NCBI GenBank assembly: GCA_031287575.1
Contig: JAITSV010000025.1
Location: 1-53,780, forward strand
Length of the DNA: 53,780 nt
Source: Desulfovibrio sp.
Lineage (GTDB): Bacteria > Desulfobacterota > Desulfovibrionia > Desulfovibrionales > Desulfovibrionaceae
Direction of reading: 5' to 3'
In this document: piece by piece, positions 17,346-25,703 of the stretch
Numbering within the stretch: position 1 is the stretch's first letter
Layout of the letters: each line of letters begins with the position of its first letter
Made by a program: the position numbers and the translations under genes
Notes under the pieces: model-generated
Databases searched by the model: none
Told to the model about the DNA's origin: nothing
Seen by the model: only the letters and a program-made list of their open reading frames with translations

Positions 17346-17393
17346 ACTTTACTATCAACAGCGAAAGTTCCGGCGTTCCTTGGGCAAAGACAC

Positions 17394-18803
17394 CTAAAAC
17401 AGGACCAGTGTCGCCAACCCCAAAAAGATGAAGAATCCCGCGCCATCGGTGATGGCGGTCAGGAAGATGCTGGAGGCCTGCGCCGGGTCGCGCCCCACCG
17501 CCCGCAAAATGAGCGGAATGGACGCCCCCGCCAGCGCGCCCAGCAGCATGTCCAGCAGCAGCGCCAGCGACATCACCGTGGCCAGCTTCCACGACCCGGC
17601 AAACGCCCACACCGCGCACAGCACCAGCAGCGCGACAATGACCCCGCTGGACAGGCCGATCTTGGCCTCGCGCAGCACGGCCCACCACGCCTTGCGCCGG
17701 TCGAACCGCTCCACCGCCAATTGCCGGATCATCACGGCCAGGGCCTGCTGCCCGGTGTTGCCCGCCTGGTTGGCCACCATGGGCATCAGCACGGCCAGCA
17801 CCGCCATCTGGGCGATGGACCCTTCGAACATGTACACGACGGACGCCGACACCGCCGAATTCAGCATGTTGATGACCAGCCACGGCAGGCGCTTCAGCAC
17901 CGATTCGTGCCACGGCGTGTCCACGCTTTCGTCCGTGCCCGCGCCCACCATGCCCAGCATGTCCTCGGACGCCTCGTCGTGGATGATGTCGATGATGTCG
18001 TCATGGGTGACCACGCCCAGCAGGCGGCCTTCGTAATCCACCACGGGCATGGCCATGAAGTTGTAGTGGCCCAGCAGGTGCGCCACCTCTTCCTTGTCCT
18101 GGTCGAACAGTACGGAAATCAGCCCCTGGCCGCGCACCTCGTCCCGCAGCTTGTTGCCGGGCTTGCAGAGCATGATGTCGCGCAGCGAAAGCACGCCCAC
18201 CAACCGGTCCTGTTCGTCCACCACGTAGGCGTAGTAGGGAATTTCCTTGTCTTCGATCTCGGCGCGGATTTGCAGGATGGCCTGGTCGGCGGTCAGGCCG
18301 TGGTCGAGGATGATCACCTCGGTGTTCATGACCCCGCCCGCAGTGTCCGGGTCGAAGGCCATGAGGTGGCGGATTTCCTCGGCGTCCTCGGTTTCGAGGC
18401 TGCTCAGCAGGACGTCGCGGTGGTCCTCGTCCAGTTCGTCCAGCACGTCCGCCGCGTCGTCGGGCGACATTTCGGACAGGATCTGGGCGGCCACGTCGGC
18501 GTCGAGGTTCTCCAGCAGGTCGACGCGCACGTGCTCGTCAAGCTCGGCCAGGGCGTCGGCGGCGTCCTCTGCGGGCAGGTGGCGCAACACGCACACCTGG
18601 CGTTCCAGCGAAAGATTTTCCAGATGGTCGGCAACGTCGGCGGGGTGGGCGAATTCGGCGTCTTCACCGGGCGTGGCGGGGTCGCGGCATTCCTCGGGCA
18701 GCACGATGGTGCGGCAGGCGTCCCCGTCTTCGCGGGGGGCGCCGTCCACGCACTCGCGATCGTGCTCGTGCCCGCGCTCCTGTCCGTGTTCCTGCCCGGC
18801 CAT
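17394..18803 (-). CDS. mgtE: MgtE-type magnesium transporter
   Basis: An inner-membrane Mg2+ channel of 469 residues. The order is a His/Glu-rich N-terminal tail (residues 1-50), a helical MgtE N domain (about 60-165), a CBS pair (about 170-290) and five membrane helices (about 320-469). Conserved elements include 'LSEMSPDDAADVLDELDED', 'DEQDRLVGVLSLRDI' and 'LMPMVANQAGNTGQQ' in the pore helix. The ATG at 18803 is favoured with AAGGG upstream; the frame continues to 18923 without domain content. It is not in an operon. No M-box riboswitch was recognised in the 314-base upstream gap. Confidence 0.9.
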   Translation of the reverse strand: MAGQEHGQERGHEHDRECVDGAPREDGDACRTIVLPEECRDPATPGEDAEFAHPADVADHLENLSLERQVCVLRHLPAEDAADALAELDEHVRVDLLENLDADVAAQILSEMSPDDAADVLDELDEDHRDVLLSSLETEDAEEIRHLMAFDPDTAGGVMNTEVIILDHGLTADQAILQIRAEIEDKEIPYYAYVVDEQDRLVGVLSLRDIMLCKPGNKLRDEVRGQGLISVLFDQDKEEVAHLLGHYNFMAMPVVDYEGRLLGVVTHDDIIDIIHDEASEDMLGMVGAGTDESVDTPWHESVLKRLPWLVINMLNSAVSASVVYMFEGSIAQMAVLAVLMPMVANQAGNTGQQALAVMIRQLAVERFDRRKAWWAVLREAKIGLSSGVIVALLVLCAVWAFAGSWKLATVMSLALLLDMLLGALAGASIPLILRAVGRDPAQASSIFLTAITDGAGFFIFLGLATLVLF

Positions 18804-19117
18804 GAAATACCCTTGTCCCTGTTCTGTGAAACACATGACGCACATGAAATGCGTGAACGCGTGAAATGCAGAAGGATGAAGATCCTGCCCAGGCCTGCCC
18901 AAGCGGAGTCGCAAGCATGCCACCCCACATGCCCGTTCCGTGTGGCGGCGCGGCGTCGTCGGCTTGACGAAAGCGGGGCAGCCTCCTACTACACGGCATG
19001 CGCCCCATCCGCTGTACCTCGGGCGGCGCCCCCCGCGTGGCGCACCCCGTGCGACGCCGGACAGCCTCCGCGCGGCGCAGGCTCGGCGCGGGGCACCCTG
19101 CGTGTATCATCTAGCCA
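18804..19117. other. Non-coding gap between mgtE and nadC
   Basis: A 314-base gap between divergent genes. It must hold both promoters. The only structure seen is a pair of TGAAATGC copies and GCGTGAACGCGTGA near 18846-18871, just upstream of mgtE. No riboswitch or RNA gene is recognised. Confidence 0.4.
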
Positions 19118-20041
19118 GTGACGGCACAATCCATGTCATCCCACACCGTACCGGATTTCGACACCTTCTTCGCGGGCCAGCCCCGCGAGCACCTGTTGGC
19201 CGCCATCGACCTGGCCCTGCTGGAAGACGGCCCCGACCTGACCAGCGACGCCGTGTTCGGCCCCGTGGACCGGCTGGCCGCCCAGATCGTGGCCAAGCAG
19301 CAGACCCTGGTGGCCGGGCTGCCCATTGCCCCGCTGGTGATGGAACGCTGCGCCGCCCTGCTGGAAAGCCCGGTGGTGGGCGGCTGGACGTGGACCCCCC
19401 ACACCGCCGACGGCGACGAACTGCCCCCCGGCTCCATCGCCGCCGACATCGAAGGCCCGGCGCGTCTGGTGCTGAAGGCGGAACGGGTCATCCTGAACTT
19501 TATCTGCCACCTGTCCGGTATCGCCAACCTTACCCACCGCTACGCGCGCGAGCTGGACGGCACGTCCACCCGCCTGCTGGATACGCGCAAGACCCTGCCG
19601 GGGCTGCGCTTTCCCGAAAAGTACGCGGTGCTGGTGGGCGGCGGGCAAAACCACCGCCGCACCCTGGCCGAAATGCTGATGCTGAAGGACAACCACATCG
19701 ACGCCGCCGGGTCCATCACCGCCGCCGTGGCGGCGCTGCGCGCGGCCTACGCGCCCTGCCCGCCCATCGAGGTGGAATGCCGCACCCTGGACGAAGTGCG
19801 CGAGGCCGTGGCCTGCAAGGTGGACCGCATCATGCTGGACAACATGGACCTTGCGCTCCTGAGCGAGTCGCTTACAGTGGTGCCCCCCGGCATCGAAACC
19901 GAGGCCAGCGGCGGCGTCACCCTGGAAACGCTGCGGCAACTGGCCGAGGCATCCCCCCACGGGCCGGATTTCGTTTCCGTGGGCAGGCTTACCCACTCCG
20001 CCCCGGTGGCGGACTTCAGCATGCGCATACGCAAGGCATGA
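19118..20041 (+). CDS. nadC: Nicotinate-nucleotide pyrophosphorylase (carboxylating)
   Basis: Converts quinolinate and PRPP to nicotinate mononucleotide in de novo NAD synthesis. The roughly 307-residue protein shows the QPRTase signatures 'RLLDTRKTLPGLR', 'VGGGQNHR', 'LKDNHI' and the C-terminal 'ASGGVTLETL' and 'SVGRLTHSAP' blocks. The GTG at 19118 gives the longest form; an ATG at 19133 is equally plausible, as neither has a clear Shine-Dalgarno site. nadA starts one base after the stop, so this is the first gene of a nadC-nadA-nadB cluster. Confidence 0.93.
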   Translation: MTAQSMSSHTVPDFDTFFAGQPREHLLAAIDLALLEDGPDLTSDAVFGPVDRLAAQIVAKQQTLVAGLPIAPLVMERCAALLESPVVGGWTWTPHTADGDELPPGSIAADIEGPARLVLKAERVILNFICHLSGIANLTHRYARELDGTSTRLLDTRKTLPGLRFPEKYAVLVGGGQNHRRTLAEMLMLKDNHIDAAGSITAAVAALRAAYAPCPPIEVECRTLDEVREAVACKVDRIMLDNMDLALLSESLTVVPPGIETEASGGVTLETLRQLAEASPHGPDFVSVGRLTHSAPVADFSMRIRKA

Positions 20042-20042
20042 C

Positions 20043-21092
20043 ATGACCGCACAGCCCTCCCAGAAAGAGCGCATCGCCGCGCTGCGCGCCGCGCTCGGCC
20101 CCAACCTGACCATCATGGGCCACCACTACCAGCACGAATCGGTCATCCGGCACACCGACCTGCGCGGCGATTCGCTGGAACTGGCCCGCCGCGTGTCCGA
20201 AACGGACGCCGCCAGCATCGTGTTCTGCGGGGTGTACTTCATGGCCGAATCCGCCGCCCTGCTGGCGCGGCCCGGCCAGAAGGTGTACCTGCCGGAGCAT
20301 TCCGCCAACTGCGTCATGGCCCAGATGGCCCCGGCGGAGCGGGTGGACGCGGTGCTGCGCGCCCTTTCCGCCGATGGCCGCAAGGTGGTGCCGCTGGCCT
20401 ATGTGAACACCTCGCTGGCGGTAAAGGCCGTGGTGGGGCGGCACGGCGGCGCGGTGTGCACCTCCGCCAACGCGCGCACCATGCTGGAATGGACCCGCAA
20501 ACAGGGCGATGCCGTGCTGTTCCTGCCGGACAAGAACCTGGCCCGCAACACCGCCAACCTGCTGGGCATTCCCGACGACAAACGGCACATGCTGGACGTG
20601 CGCGCGGGCAGCTTCGGCGCCGACGTGCTGACCGACGAGGCCCGCCGGGCGGAACTGCTGATCTGGCCCGGCTGCTGCGCCATCCACGCCCGGTTCAACC
20701 TGCGCCAGATGGAAACGGCCCGCGCCGCGCACCCCGGCTGTCGCATCGTGGTGCACCCGGAATGTTCGCCAGAGGTGGTCAACGCCGCCGACGCCGCCGG
20801 GTCCACCACCACCATCATCCGCTTTGCGGAGAATGCCCCGGATGGTTCCACCGTCATCGTGGGCACGGAAATCAACCTCGTGCGGCGGCTGGCCCGCCAG
20901 CATGCCGGGCGGCTGACCGTGCTGCCCCTGCTGGAAAGCGCCTGTTCGCACATGGCCCGCGTGACCGAACCCAAGCTGCTGCGCACGCTGGAGGGCGTGG
21001 CGGCGGGCACGGAGGCCCCGGTCACCGTGCCCATGGACCTGCACAAACCCGCCAAGGCCGCCCTGCAACGCATGCTGGACGCCTGTGCCTGA
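20043..21092 (+). CDS. nadA: Quinolinate synthase A
   Basis: A [4Fe-4S] enzyme that condenses iminoaspartate with dihydroxyacetone phosphate to quinolinate. It has 349 residues. Family motifs are 'MGHHYQHESVI', 'AYVNTSLAVKA', 'CTSAN', 'WPGCCAIHARF' and 'HPECSPEV', which supply the three cluster cysteines. The ATG directly follows the nadC stop, indicating coupled translation. The downstream gap to nadB is 256 bases and shows no gene. Confidence 0.94.
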   Translation: MTAQPSQKERIAALRAALGPNLTIMGHHYQHESVIRHTDLRGDSLELARRVSETDAASIVFCGVYFMAESAALLARPGQKVYLPEHSANCVMAQMAPAERVDAVLRALSADGRKVVPLAYVNTSLAVKAVVGRHGGAVCTSANARTMLEWTRKQGDAVLFLPDKNLARNTANLLGIPDDKRHMLDVRAGSFGADVLTDEARRAELLIWPGCCAIHARFNLRQMETARAAHPGCRIVVHPECSPEVVNAADAAGSTTTIIRFAENAPDGSTVIVGTEINLVRRLARQHAGRLTVLPLLESACSHMARVTEPKLLRTLEGVAAGTEAPVTVPMDLHKPAKAALQRMLDACA

Positions 21093-21348
21093 GCGGGCGT
21101 AGAGAGATGAACAGCGGCCCGCGCGATGCCCGCCGATACACGGGCGCCGCGCGGGCCGACAAGCATCCTGCGCCGGCCCCAGTTCGGCCCGGATTGAATC
21201 GGAGCAGACCGGACCAGAGCGCACCATATTTTCCTTCGCCCGCGCCAGCCGTCCCTTTCGCCACCGGGAATGCCCCGGCAGCCGCAAGGCCCGACGCACG
21301 AGCACCGCACCACATCCCCCCACGCCGCCACTTCGCAAGGGACGCGCC

Positions 21349-22941
21349 ATGAACAATTCCACCTACCGCCTGCACACTCCGGTACTGGTCATCGGCTCGG
21401 GCATCGCCGGGTGCACCACGGCCCTGACCCTGGCCGACCAGGGCATGGAAGTCACGCTCATCAACAGCGGCCAGCAACTGGACAGCGGCAATTCCGCCCT
21501 GGCCCAGGGCGGCATCGTGTTTCGCGCGGGTGACGGCGACCCCCGCCAACTGGAAACCGACATCCTCATCGCCGGGCACCGCCACAACCACCTGCGCGCG
21601 GTGCGTCACATCGCCCGCAGCGGCCCCAAGGCCGTGCAGGACATCCTTGTGGACCGGCTGCACATTCCCTTCGCCAAGGGACGCACCCCCGAATGCGAAT
21701 GGGACCTGACCATGGAAGGCGGCCACGGCGCGCACCGCATCCTGCACTGCGCCGACTACACCGGGCGGGCCATCATGGACGGGCTGATGGCGGCGGTAAG
21801 CAACGCCCCCAACATCCGCGTGCTGTCGGAACGCACCGCCGTCGACCTGCTGACCAGCCACCACCACGCCCGCAACAACGAGTTCCGCTACCAGCTCAAC
21901 AACCAGTGCGTGGGGGCCTACGTCTTCAACGAGCAGTTGCGCCGGGTGGAAACCATCCTTGCCGACATCACCGTACTGGCCACCGGCGGCATCGGGCAGG
22001 TGTACCTGCACACCACCAACAGCCCGGCCTGCATCGGGTCTGGCGTGGCCATGGCCAGCCGCGCCTTCGTGCGCACCGAAAACCTGGAATACGTGCAATT
22101 TCACCCCACCGCCCTGCTGCACCGCAGTTCGCGCCGGTTCCTGGTCACCGAGGCCATGCGCGGCGAGGGCGGGCGGCTGGTGAACGGCAGCGGCGAGCAT
22201 TTCATGGAACGCTACGACCCCCGCGCCGACCTGGCCCCGCGCGACATCGTGGCCCGGTCCATCGTGGAGGAAATGCTGCGCAACGGCGAGGAATGCGTGT
22301 ACCTGGACGCCCGCCACATGGAGCAGGACCCGTCCGAACGCTTCCCCACCATCTTCGCGCGGTGCATGGAACTGGGCATCGACATCCGGCGCGACCTGAT
22401 CCCCGTGGTGCCCGCCGCCCACTACTTCTGCGGCGGCATCCTGACCGACCTGACGGGCCGCACCACCCTGGAGCGGCTGTACAGCGTGGGCGAGTGCAGT
22501 TGCACCGGCGTGCACGGCGCCAACCGCCTGGCCTCCACCTCGCTGCTCGAAGCGCTGCTGTGGGGCCGCGCCGCCGCAGAGGACATCGCCAAGCGATCCG
22601 GCGCCCAGCGCGGCCTTGGCAAGCGCCTGCGCGACTCCATCCCCGACTGGCAGTCCTCCGGCGACGAACGCAACGACGACCCGGCCCTCATCGCGCAGGA
22701 CTGGGCCACCATCCGCCACACCATGTGGAACTACGTGGGCATCACCCGCACCCGCAGCCGCCTGCAGCGCGCCTTCGAAGACCTGCGCGACCTGTCGCGC
22801 CACCTGCACGATTTCTACAAGCGCACCCCGCTCTCCAAGCCGCTCGTGGACCTGTTCCACGGCTGCCAGACCGCGTACATGGTGACCATGGCGGCGCTGC
22901 GGAACAAGCAGAGCCTGGGGTGTCATTACCGGGTGGATTAG
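21349..22941 (+). CDS. nadB: L-aspartate oxidase
   Basis: An FAD enzyme that oxidises aspartate to iminoaspartate; in anaerobes fumarate can replace oxygen as acceptor. The 530-residue protein has the FAD loop 'VIGSGIAGCTTALTLADQG', the 'NSALAQGGI' block, the active-site region 'QFHPTALL', and 'GECSCTGVHGANRLASTSLLE' near the C-terminal third. The ATG at 21349 follows AAGGGA. It is the last gene of the nad cluster and is followed by a palindromic repeat module. Confidence 0.94.
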   Translation: MNNSTYRLHTPVLVIGSGIAGCTTALTLADQGMEVTLINSGQQLDSGNSALAQGGIVFRAGDGDPRQLETDILIAGHRHNHLRAVRHIARSGPKAVQDILVDRLHIPFAKGRTPECEWDLTMEGGHGAHRILHCADYTGRAIMDGLMAAVSNAPNIRVLSERTAVDLLTSHHHARNNEFRYQLNNQCVGAYVFNEQLRRVETILADITVLATGGIGQVYLHTTNSPACIGSGVAMASRAFVRTENLEYVQFHPTALLHRSSRRFLVTEAMRGEGGRLVNGSGEHFMERYDPRADLAPRDIVARSIVEEMLRNGEECVYLDARHMEQDPSERFPTIFARCMELGIDIRRDLIPVVPAAHYFCGGILTDLTGRTTLERLYSVGECSCTGVHGANRLASTSLLEALLWGRAAAEDIAKRSGAQRGLGKRLRDSIPDWQSSGDERNDDPALIAQDWATIRHTMWNYVGITRTRSRLQRAFEDLRDLSRHLHDFYKRTPLSKPLVDLFHGCQTAYMVTMAALRNKQSLGCHYRVD

Positions 22942-23200
22942 GGAGCGGTTTTTTGTACGCCTCCGGCGGGCAGGGGGCGATGCCCCCTGCACCCCCGTAC
23001 TGGGTAACTGTTTTCTCATCAACTAACGGAACTGCGTCCTCATCGGCGGCAATCCGCTATCAAGTGCAAACGCGAAGAACCGCCCTTTGGGCGGTTCTTC
23101 GCGTTGAAAAGGGGTGCAGGGGGAGACAGCGCGCTGCGATCGCCATCCGTAACACTCGAAGACTCGTGTAACGGCTGCCGTCCCTGCCCGCCGGAGGCGT
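22942..23200. repeat. Nested inverted-repeat module between nadB and larB
   Basis: An outer 19-bp perfect inverted repeat is formed by ACGCCTCCGGCGGGCAGGG (22957-22975) and its complement at 23182-23200, each bordered by a run of six T or A. Inside, the stretch CCCCCTGCACCCC near 22982 is mirrored by GGGGTGCAGGGGG near 23112, and a terminator hairpin sits in the middle. Such modules recur in Desulfovibrio genomes to my recollection. It could be a MITE-like or REP-like element placed between convergent genes. Confidence 0.6.
23074..23101. terminator. Bidirectional terminator hairpin inside the repeat module
   Basis: AAGAACCGCCC pairs with GGGCGGTTCTT around a TTT loop (about 23075-23099), an 11-bp perfect stem between the convergent nadB (plus) and larB (minus) genes. 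A residues on one side and T residues on the other suit termination in both directions. Confidence 0.65.
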
Positions 23201-23224
23201 AAAAAACCTCCCCCCTCGTCTCGC

Positions 23225-23980
23225 CTACTCCGCAAACAGGTTGTTGATACGGCACGCGGCGCAAGCCGCGCCGAACCCGTTGTCGATGTTGACCACGGTA
23301 ATGCCGCTGGCGCACGAGGTAAGCATGCCGAGCAGCGCGGACAGCCCGGCGAAGTTGGCCCCGTAGCCCACGGATGTGGGTACGGCGATGAGCGGCTGCG
23401 AGACAAGGCCGCCCACCACGCTGGTAAGCGCGCCTTCCATGCCCGCCACCACGATGAGCACGCGGGCCTTGCGCAGTTCGTCCAGCCGGTCGAACAGCCG
23501 GTGCACGCCCGCCACGCCCACGTCGGAGATGACCCACGCCCTGCTGCCCAGCATCTCGCAGGTCACGCGGGCCTCTTCGGCCACGGGCAGGTCGGAGGTC
23601 CCGGCGGTGATGATGCCGATCTCGCCGGGCTTGAAGGTCAGTTCGCCGTGCAGCATGGTCAGGGTACGGCCAAGGGAGTTGTAGCTGGCCTCCGGGCAGG
23701 CGGCCAGCACGTGTGCCGCCATTTCCGGCGAAACACGGGTAGCCAGCACGTGGCTGAGGCCGCGCAGCCGGGTGAAAATTTCCGCCACCTGTTCGGGCGT
23801 CTTGCCCGCGCCGTAGACTACTTCCGGAAAGCCGTTGCGCAGCTTGCGGTGCATGTCGAAGCGGGTGTGGCCCATTTCAAGGTACGGCAGGTCGCGCAAC
23901 TGCGACATGCCCTTGTCCACATCGATGGTGCCCGCGCGAATGCCTTCCAGCAGGTCGCGCAGGGCGTCTGTCCTGTCCAT
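23225..23980 (-). CDS. larB: Nickel-pincer cofactor biosynthesis protein LarB
   Basis: LarB carboxylates and hydrolyses nicotinic acid adenine dinucleotide in the first step of nickel-pincer nucleotide synthesis, the cofactor of lactate racemase. The protein of about 251 residues has the LarB N-terminal helix region and a C-terminal PurE-like domain ('TAGTSDLPVAEEA', 'VAGMEGALTSVVGGL', 'VPTSVGYGANFAG'). The ATG at 23980 (MDRTDAL) matches the usual family start. A TTG at 24034 would add 18 residues and bring it within 13 bases of larC. It lies downstream of larC on the same strand; larE and larA are not in the window. Confidence 0.9.
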   Translation of the reverse strand: MDRTDALRDLLEGIRAGTIDVDKGMSQLRDLPYLEMGHTRFDMHRKLRNGFPEVVYGAGKTPEQVAEIFTRLRGLSHVLATRVSPEMAAHVLAACPEASYNSLGRTLTMLHGELTFKPGEIGIITAGTSDLPVAEEARVTCEMLGSRAWVISDVGVAGVHRLFDRLDELRKARVLIVVAGMEGALTSVVGGLVSQPLIAVPTSVGYGANFAGLSALLGMLTSCASGITVVNIDNGFGAACAACRINNLFAE

Positions 23981-24047
23981 GTCGTCGTCCGTCAATGCGG
24001 CGCGCCGCGCGGGCGCTGCCGGTATCGTTGTCAAAACCTATTCTGGG

Positions 24048-25505
24048 CTAGGTGCGGGCCTTGCCGATGGCAAGATACACGTCGGCCAGAGGAATGCCGT
24101 GCTTCCGCGCCAGCGCCTTGCAGTCTTCCAGTTCCGGCTTGGCGCGCAGCACCTCGCCGTCCAGCAGGGCCAGCTTCATGGTCACCAGCCCCAGCGGGGT
24201 TTCCAGCCGCTCGAAGCGCGTTTCCAACACCAGTTTGTCGATGGGCACGCTCTTGATGCCCAGCGTGGTGGTGTGCCGGAACAGCAACCGCGCGAAGCGC
24301 TCCTGCTCGCCCTGCGCACAGAGCAGCGAAACACAGGTGGCGGGTCGCCCCTTCTTCATCATGATGGGCGTGAAATGTACGTCCATGGCGCCTGCTTCCA
24401 TCAGTTGTTCCATGGCCACGGCCAGTTGCTCTGCGGTCATGTCGTCGATGTTGCATTGCAGCAACCGCGCGGGTTCCGTGGGCAGCGGAGCTACGGCTCC
24501 GGCTGCGGCACCGGACACGACGGTGAACGCCGCAGAGGACGCCCCGCCAGCCGCAAGACCGGCATGCGTTGCGTCAACCTCGGCCAGATGTACCCGCAGC
24601 AGGTTGGGCAGTTCGGTATCGCGGTGGCCGATGCCGTAGCCGGTACGCTGCACGGCCATGCGCGGCGCGGCGGTGAACCGGCTCACCAGCATCGCCAGGA
24701 TGGCCGCGCCCGTAGGGGTGGTGGTTTCGTGCTGGGTGGCCCCGCGCGTGGTGGGAATGCCGGACAGAATCTCCGCCGTGGCCGGGGCGGGCACGGGCAT
24801 CAGCCCATGGGCACAACGCACGAAGCCGCCGCCCAGTTCCACGGGCGTGGCCCAGGCCGCATCCACGCCAAGGCGATGATAGCAGATGGCCGCGCCCACG
24901 ATGTCCACGATGGAATCGGTGGCCCCCACCTCGTGAAAGTGCACCTCGTCCACTGGCTTGCCGTGCACCTTGGCCTCGGCCTCGGCCAGTTTGCGGAAGA
25001 TGGCCAGACTGGTGCGCTGCACCGGTTCCGGCAGCGTGCTGGCGGTGATGATGGCCTCTATGTCCGGCAGGTTGCGGTGCGGCGGGTGGTGGTGGCCGTG
25101 GGTGTGCGGATGCGCGTGTGCATGGCCATGCTTGTGGTCATGGTCGTGGTCATGGGCATGATCGTGCCCGGCATGGTGCGCCGCCTCGTGCGGGTGGGCA
25201 TGATCGTGCCCATGGTCATGCTCACCATGCCGGTCGTGCTCGTGCGCGTGGTCATGATCATGTTCGTGTGCGTGCCCATCACTCTGGCCGCAGTCCTGCT
25301 CTTCGTGTGCCAGCACCACGTCCACGCGCAGGCCTGCAATGCCCTTGCGCATGTCGGGCGTCACCCGCAGTTCGAACTCGTGGTCCAGCCCCAGCTTCGA
25401 AAGCTCTGCCCGCAGGTAGTCGGCTTCCACGCCAAGGGACAACAGCGCGGCAAGGTGCATGTCGCCGCTCATGCCCGCGAAGCAGTCGTAGAACAGTATC
25501 TTCAC
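24048..25505 (-). CDS. larC: Nickel-pincer cofactor biosynthesis protein LarC (nickel insertase), very His-rich
   Basis: LarC inserts nickel into the pincer nucleotide. The single continuous 485-residue frame holds both LarC1 and LarC2 parts, unlike the frameshift-joined form in Lactobacillus. The N-terminus is 'VKILFYDCFAGMSGDMHLAALL' in abridged form. Between residues about 80 and 150 lies an exceptional run of alternating His and Asp/Glu/Gly, more than 30 histidines, which probably binds or stores nickel. The C-terminal part carries the LarC2 blocks 'CNIDDMTAEQLA' and 'MKKGRPATCVSLLC'. The GTG at 25505 follows AGAGGG; a start at 25547 is also open. It is co-oriented with larB. Confidence 0.92.
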   Translation of the reverse strand: MKILFYDCFAGMSGDMHLAALLSLGVEADYLRAELSKLGLDHEFELRVTPDMRKGIAGLRVDVVLAHEEQDCGQSDGHAHEHDHDHAHEHDRHGEHDHGHDHAHPHEAAHHAGHDHAHDHDHDHKHGHAHAHPHTHGHHHPPHRNLPDIEAIITASTLPEPVQRTSLAIFRKLAEAEAKVHGKPVDEVHFHEVGATDSIVDIVGAAICYHRLGVDAAWATPVELGGGFVRCAHGLMPVPAPATAEILSGIPTTRGATQHETTTPTGAAILAMLVSRFTAAPRMAVQRTGYGIGHRDTELPNLLRVHLAEVDATHAGLAAGGASSAAFTVVSGAAAGAVAPLPTEPARLLQCNIDDMTAEQLAVAMEQLMEAGAMDVHFTPIMMKKGRPATCVSLLCAQGEQERFARLLFRHTTTLGIKSVPIDKLVLETRFERLETPLGLVTMKLALLDGEVLRAKPELEDCKALARKHGIPLADVYLAIGKART

Positions 25506-25639
25506 GCCGGGTAACCCTCTGGTGGCGTAGGCCATCGCTGCCCGCACGGAACGGGCGGTGAGAACGTGTGTGCATCAACATCCGGACCTGAAGCCCGTCC
25601 GGGGTCCATCAAGAACATATCCGGCAAAAGCTTATCCGG

Positions 25640-25667
25640 GGCCGGGGCGGATGGTCCACCCCGGCCT
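25640..25667 (-). terminator. GC-rich hairpin after the aldo/keto reductase gene
   Basis: GGCCGGGG.GG pairs with CC.CCCCGGCC around ATGGT, 37 bases downstream of the reductase stop on the minus strand. There is no clear T-tract, so this is a weak terminator or a transcript-end structure. Confidence 0.45.
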
Positions 25668-25703
25668 GCCGCCTTCATTCATCCAGTTCGATCCGCTCTG
25701 CCC

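Noticed and set aside
17240..17446. Short minus-strand frame spanning the terminator between the island and mgtE
   Set aside because: It overlaps the terminator and the mgtE end, has no ribosome site, and its product shows no family features.
18804..18923. N-terminal extension of mgtE
   Set aside because: The extra 40 residues have no domain content, while the ATG at 18803 has a Shine-Dalgarno-like AAGGG. The extension is more likely a leader.
18804..19117. Possible M-box magnesium riboswitch upstream of mgtE
   Set aside because: The gap lacks the long conserved helices and A-rich loops expected, so no call was made.
24900..25300. CRISPR-like or satellite repeat suggested by repeated CATGGTCATG-type strings
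   Set aside because: The pattern is the codon image of the His/Asp-rich LarC segment, in frame with the gene and with no spacer structure.
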